Part shown: positions 15,411 to 16,506 of the stretch, piece by piece
How the letters are laid out: the number at the start of each line of letters is the position of its first letter
How positions within the stretch are numbered: position 1 is the stretch's first letter
Assembly (NCBI GenBank): GCA_964526945.1
Contig: CAZGNA010000047.1
Span: 1-16,506 of the forward strand
Origin: Fervidifonticultor sp964526945
GTDB taxonomy: Bacteria > Sysuimicrobiota > Sysuimicrobiia > Sysuimicrobiales > Humicultoraceae
DNA length: 16,506 bases
Direction of reading: 5' to 3'
The notes under the pieces: model-generated
The model's database searches: none
The model's input: the letters and a program-made list of their open reading frames with translations, nothing else
What the model was told of the DNA's origin: nothing
Program-made: the position numbers and the translations under genes

Positions 15411-16276
15411 AACCCGCACCGTTCCAGTACCTGGCACCCCGCACGCGCGACGAGGCCCTGGAGGCCCTGCGCCAGTTCGGCTCCGACGCCAAGGTCCTGG
15501 CGGGCGGGCAGAGCCTGGTGCCGCTGCTGGCGATGCGCCTGGCGCGGCCCGCGGTGCTCGTCGACATCAACCGCATACCCGACCTGGCGTTCGTCCGGGC
15601 CGCCCGCGGGGCCATCGTGATCGGCGCCATGACGCGCCAGCGCGCGGTCGAGACCCACCCGCTGGTGGCCACGCGGTTGCCCCTGCTGCGCGAGGCCCTG
15701 CGGTGGGTCGGGCACCCGCAGATCCGTACCCGCGGGACCATCGGCGGCAGCCTGGCCCACGCCGATCCCGCAGCCGAGCTGTCGGCGGTCGCCTCGGTGC
15801 TGGGGGCGACGTTCAGGGTGGTCAGCCGGCGCCGCCAGCGGACGCTTGGCTGTGAGGAGTTCTTCACCGGCTACCTGACCACGGCGCTGGAGCCCGACGA
15901 GCTGCTGACCGAGATCCGCTTCCCGGTGCCGCCGCCCGGGACGGGCTGGGCGTTCCAGGAAGTGGCGCGGCGTCACGGCGACTTCGCCCTGGTGGGTGTG
16001 GCCGCGCTGGTGCGGCTCGACGGCGACCGGCGGTGCATCGAGGCGCGGCTGGCGTTCACCGGCGTCGGTCCCGGACCGGTGCGGGTGGCCGACGCCGAGG
16101 CGCTGCTCGTCGGACGCGCGCTCACGCGCGAGGCGGCCGACGAGGCCGGACGCGCAGTGACGGCCGCGCTCGAGCCCGAGGGCGACATCCACGCCACCGC
16201 CGAGTACCGCAAGCACGTGGCCGGCGTGCTGGCGGCGCGGGCGCTCCTGCAGGCGGCAGAGAGGGTGCAGACATGA
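15407..16276 (+). CDS. Molybdenum hydroxylase, FAD-binding medium subunit (CoxM family)
   Basis: Encodes 289 residues, normal length for this subunit. It has the FAD-binding signatures AGGQSLVPLLAMRLARP (32-48) and TRGTIGGSLAHADPAAEL (108-125), then the C-terminal CO-dehydrogenase-flavoprotein domain (about 175-280). The GTG start at 15407 overlaps the large-subunit TGA (GTGA), with AGGAGG (15395-15400) 6 nt upstream, so translation is coupled. Its own stop overlaps a following ATG (ATGA). The protein carries electrons from the 2Fe-2S subunit to the final acceptor. Gene order L-M, with the small subunit expected next, is one of the common orders in this family. Confidence 0.93.
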   Translation: MKPAPFQYLAPRTRDEALEALRQFGSDAKVLAGGQSLVPLLAMRLARPAVLVDINRIPDLAFVRAARGAIVIGAMTRQRAVETHPLVATRLPLLREALRWVGHPQIRTRGTIGGSLAHADPAAELSAVASVLGATFRVVSRRRQRTLGCEEFFTGYLTTALEPDELLTEIRFPVPPPGTGWAFQEVARRHGDFALVGVAALVRLDGDRRCIEARLAFTGVGPGPVRVADAEALLVGRALTREAADEAGRAVTAALEPEGDIHATAEYRKHVAGVLAARALLQAAERVQT

Positions 16277-16506
16277 GGAGAGCAGGGAAGCAACCGAAGC
16301 AACCGGCGAGCGGAGGCACCCCGGCAGGACGCGGCCCCGGGCGGCGCGCCGCGCGACCCGCGCAGGCCGACCCCAGGCAGCGCCGGACCCGAACCGCGCA
16401 GGCTGGCGCCATGAAGCGCCGCGCCCGGCCCGCGCAAGCTGGCGCTGCGCGCGCCGGGGGCGGTGGCGTCAGGTCCGGATCGGGCACGGCGCGCCGCGGT
16501 GCCGCG
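16273..16506 (+). CDS. Partial basic, repeat-rich open frame at window edge; possible start of 2Fe-2S subunit gene
   Basis: An ATG at 16273 overlaps the FAD-subunit stop (ATGA) and the frame stays open for 78 codons to the end of the window. The translation is rich in Arg, Ala, Gly, Pro and Gln, starts MRRAGKQPKQPASGG and carries a 12-residue repeat. It shows none of the 2Fe-2S subunit motifs, which would begin further downstream. Roughly a fifth of codons end in A or T, more than in the two genes before it. Either this is a long disordered extension of the small subunit, a separate small gene, or non-coding repeat DNA with the true small-subunit start beyond the window. Only the overlap and the open frame support it. 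Confidence 0.4.
   Translation, partial: MRRAGKQPKQPASGGTPAGRGPGRRAARPAQADPRQRRTRTAQAGAMKRRARPAQAGAARAGGGGVRSGSGTARRGAA
16321..16464 (+). repeat. 36-bp imperfect tandem repeat, four units
   Basis: Units start at 16321, 16357, 16393 and 16429. A core close to CCGCGCAGGC recurs at 16358, 16394 and 16430, exactly 36 bp apart. In the frame from 16273 each unit gives 12 residues: PAGRGPGRRAAR, PAQADPRQRRTR, TAQAGAMKRRAR and PAQAGAARAGGG. The outer units are the more diverged. A 9-bp tandem duplication (16287-16304, giving KQPKQP) precedes them. Confidence 0.7.

Noticed and set aside
10965..15437. A 1,490-codon minus-strand open frame spanning the phosphate and Mo hydroxylase genes
   Set aside because: It lies antisense or out of frame to well-identified genes, is low-complexity His/Gly/Arg/Ala-rich and has no recognisable domain; it is a by-product of very high GC.
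13059..16276. Aerobic CO dehydrogenase operon
   Set aside because: The large subunit lacks the form I active-site cysteine loop; subunit architecture alone is shared by many hydroxylases.

Overview
This is a chromosomal window from a very GC-rich bacterium. Most codons end in G or C, GTG starts are common, and long stop-free frames lie antisense to nearly every gene. No rRNA, tRNA, insertion sequence, phage gene or CRISPR array was seen. The substrate-binding protein has a plain Sec signal peptide and no lipobox cysteine, which suggests a diderm (periplasm-bearing) cell. I cannot place the taxon from sequence alone.

Left part (1-3900). Three genes read leftward: a ClC chloride channel/antiporter with fused CBS and TrkA-C-like domains, a small ArsR-family repressor, and a DoxX-family membrane protein. 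The repressor and the DoxX gene each carry a copy of the same AT-rich 20-bp element (591-610 and 920-939, 17/20 identical), which looks like the repressor's operator. A strong hairpin after the DoxX gene (80-120) looks like its terminator. Diverging from the ClC gene is a small secreted protein of unknown function that appears to be built from two related modules.

Middle part (3889-10745, all minus strand). In transcription order this holds an aldehyde dehydrogenase (closest by motif to the 2-oxoglutarate-semialdehyde dehydrogenase type), then a complete BMP-family ABC importer: binding protein, two-domain ATPase, permease 1, permease 2. The order is the usual one for nucleoside/BMP-type importers. 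A stable hairpin lies between the binding-protein and ATPase genes, and the ATPase and permease 1 genes overlap by a GTGA.

Right part (10994-16506). A PhoU-like/DUF47 protein and a PiT-type phosphate permease form a two-gene minus-strand unit whose stop and start codons abut. Diverging from it across a 460-bp spacer is a plus-strand molybdenum hydroxylase operon: a molybdopterin-binding large subunit, an FAD-binding medium subunit overlapping it by GTGA, and then an open frame starting at an ATGA overlap that runs off the window. The last is where the 2Fe-2S subunit would be expected, but what is visible is a basic, low-complexity stretch with a 36-bp in-frame tandem repeat. The large subunit has the PYRGAGRP loop, not the copper-binding cysteine loop of form I CO dehydrogenase, so the substrate is probably an organic compound.

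The importer, aldehyde dehydrogenase and Mo hydroxylase together suggest uptake and oxidation of a nucleoside-, purine- or other heterocycle-like compound. That is inference from context only. I found no clear case for an entirely new system. The best leads are the two-site ArsR regulon, the tandem repeat at the right edge, the two-module secreted protein and the intercistronic hairpin.
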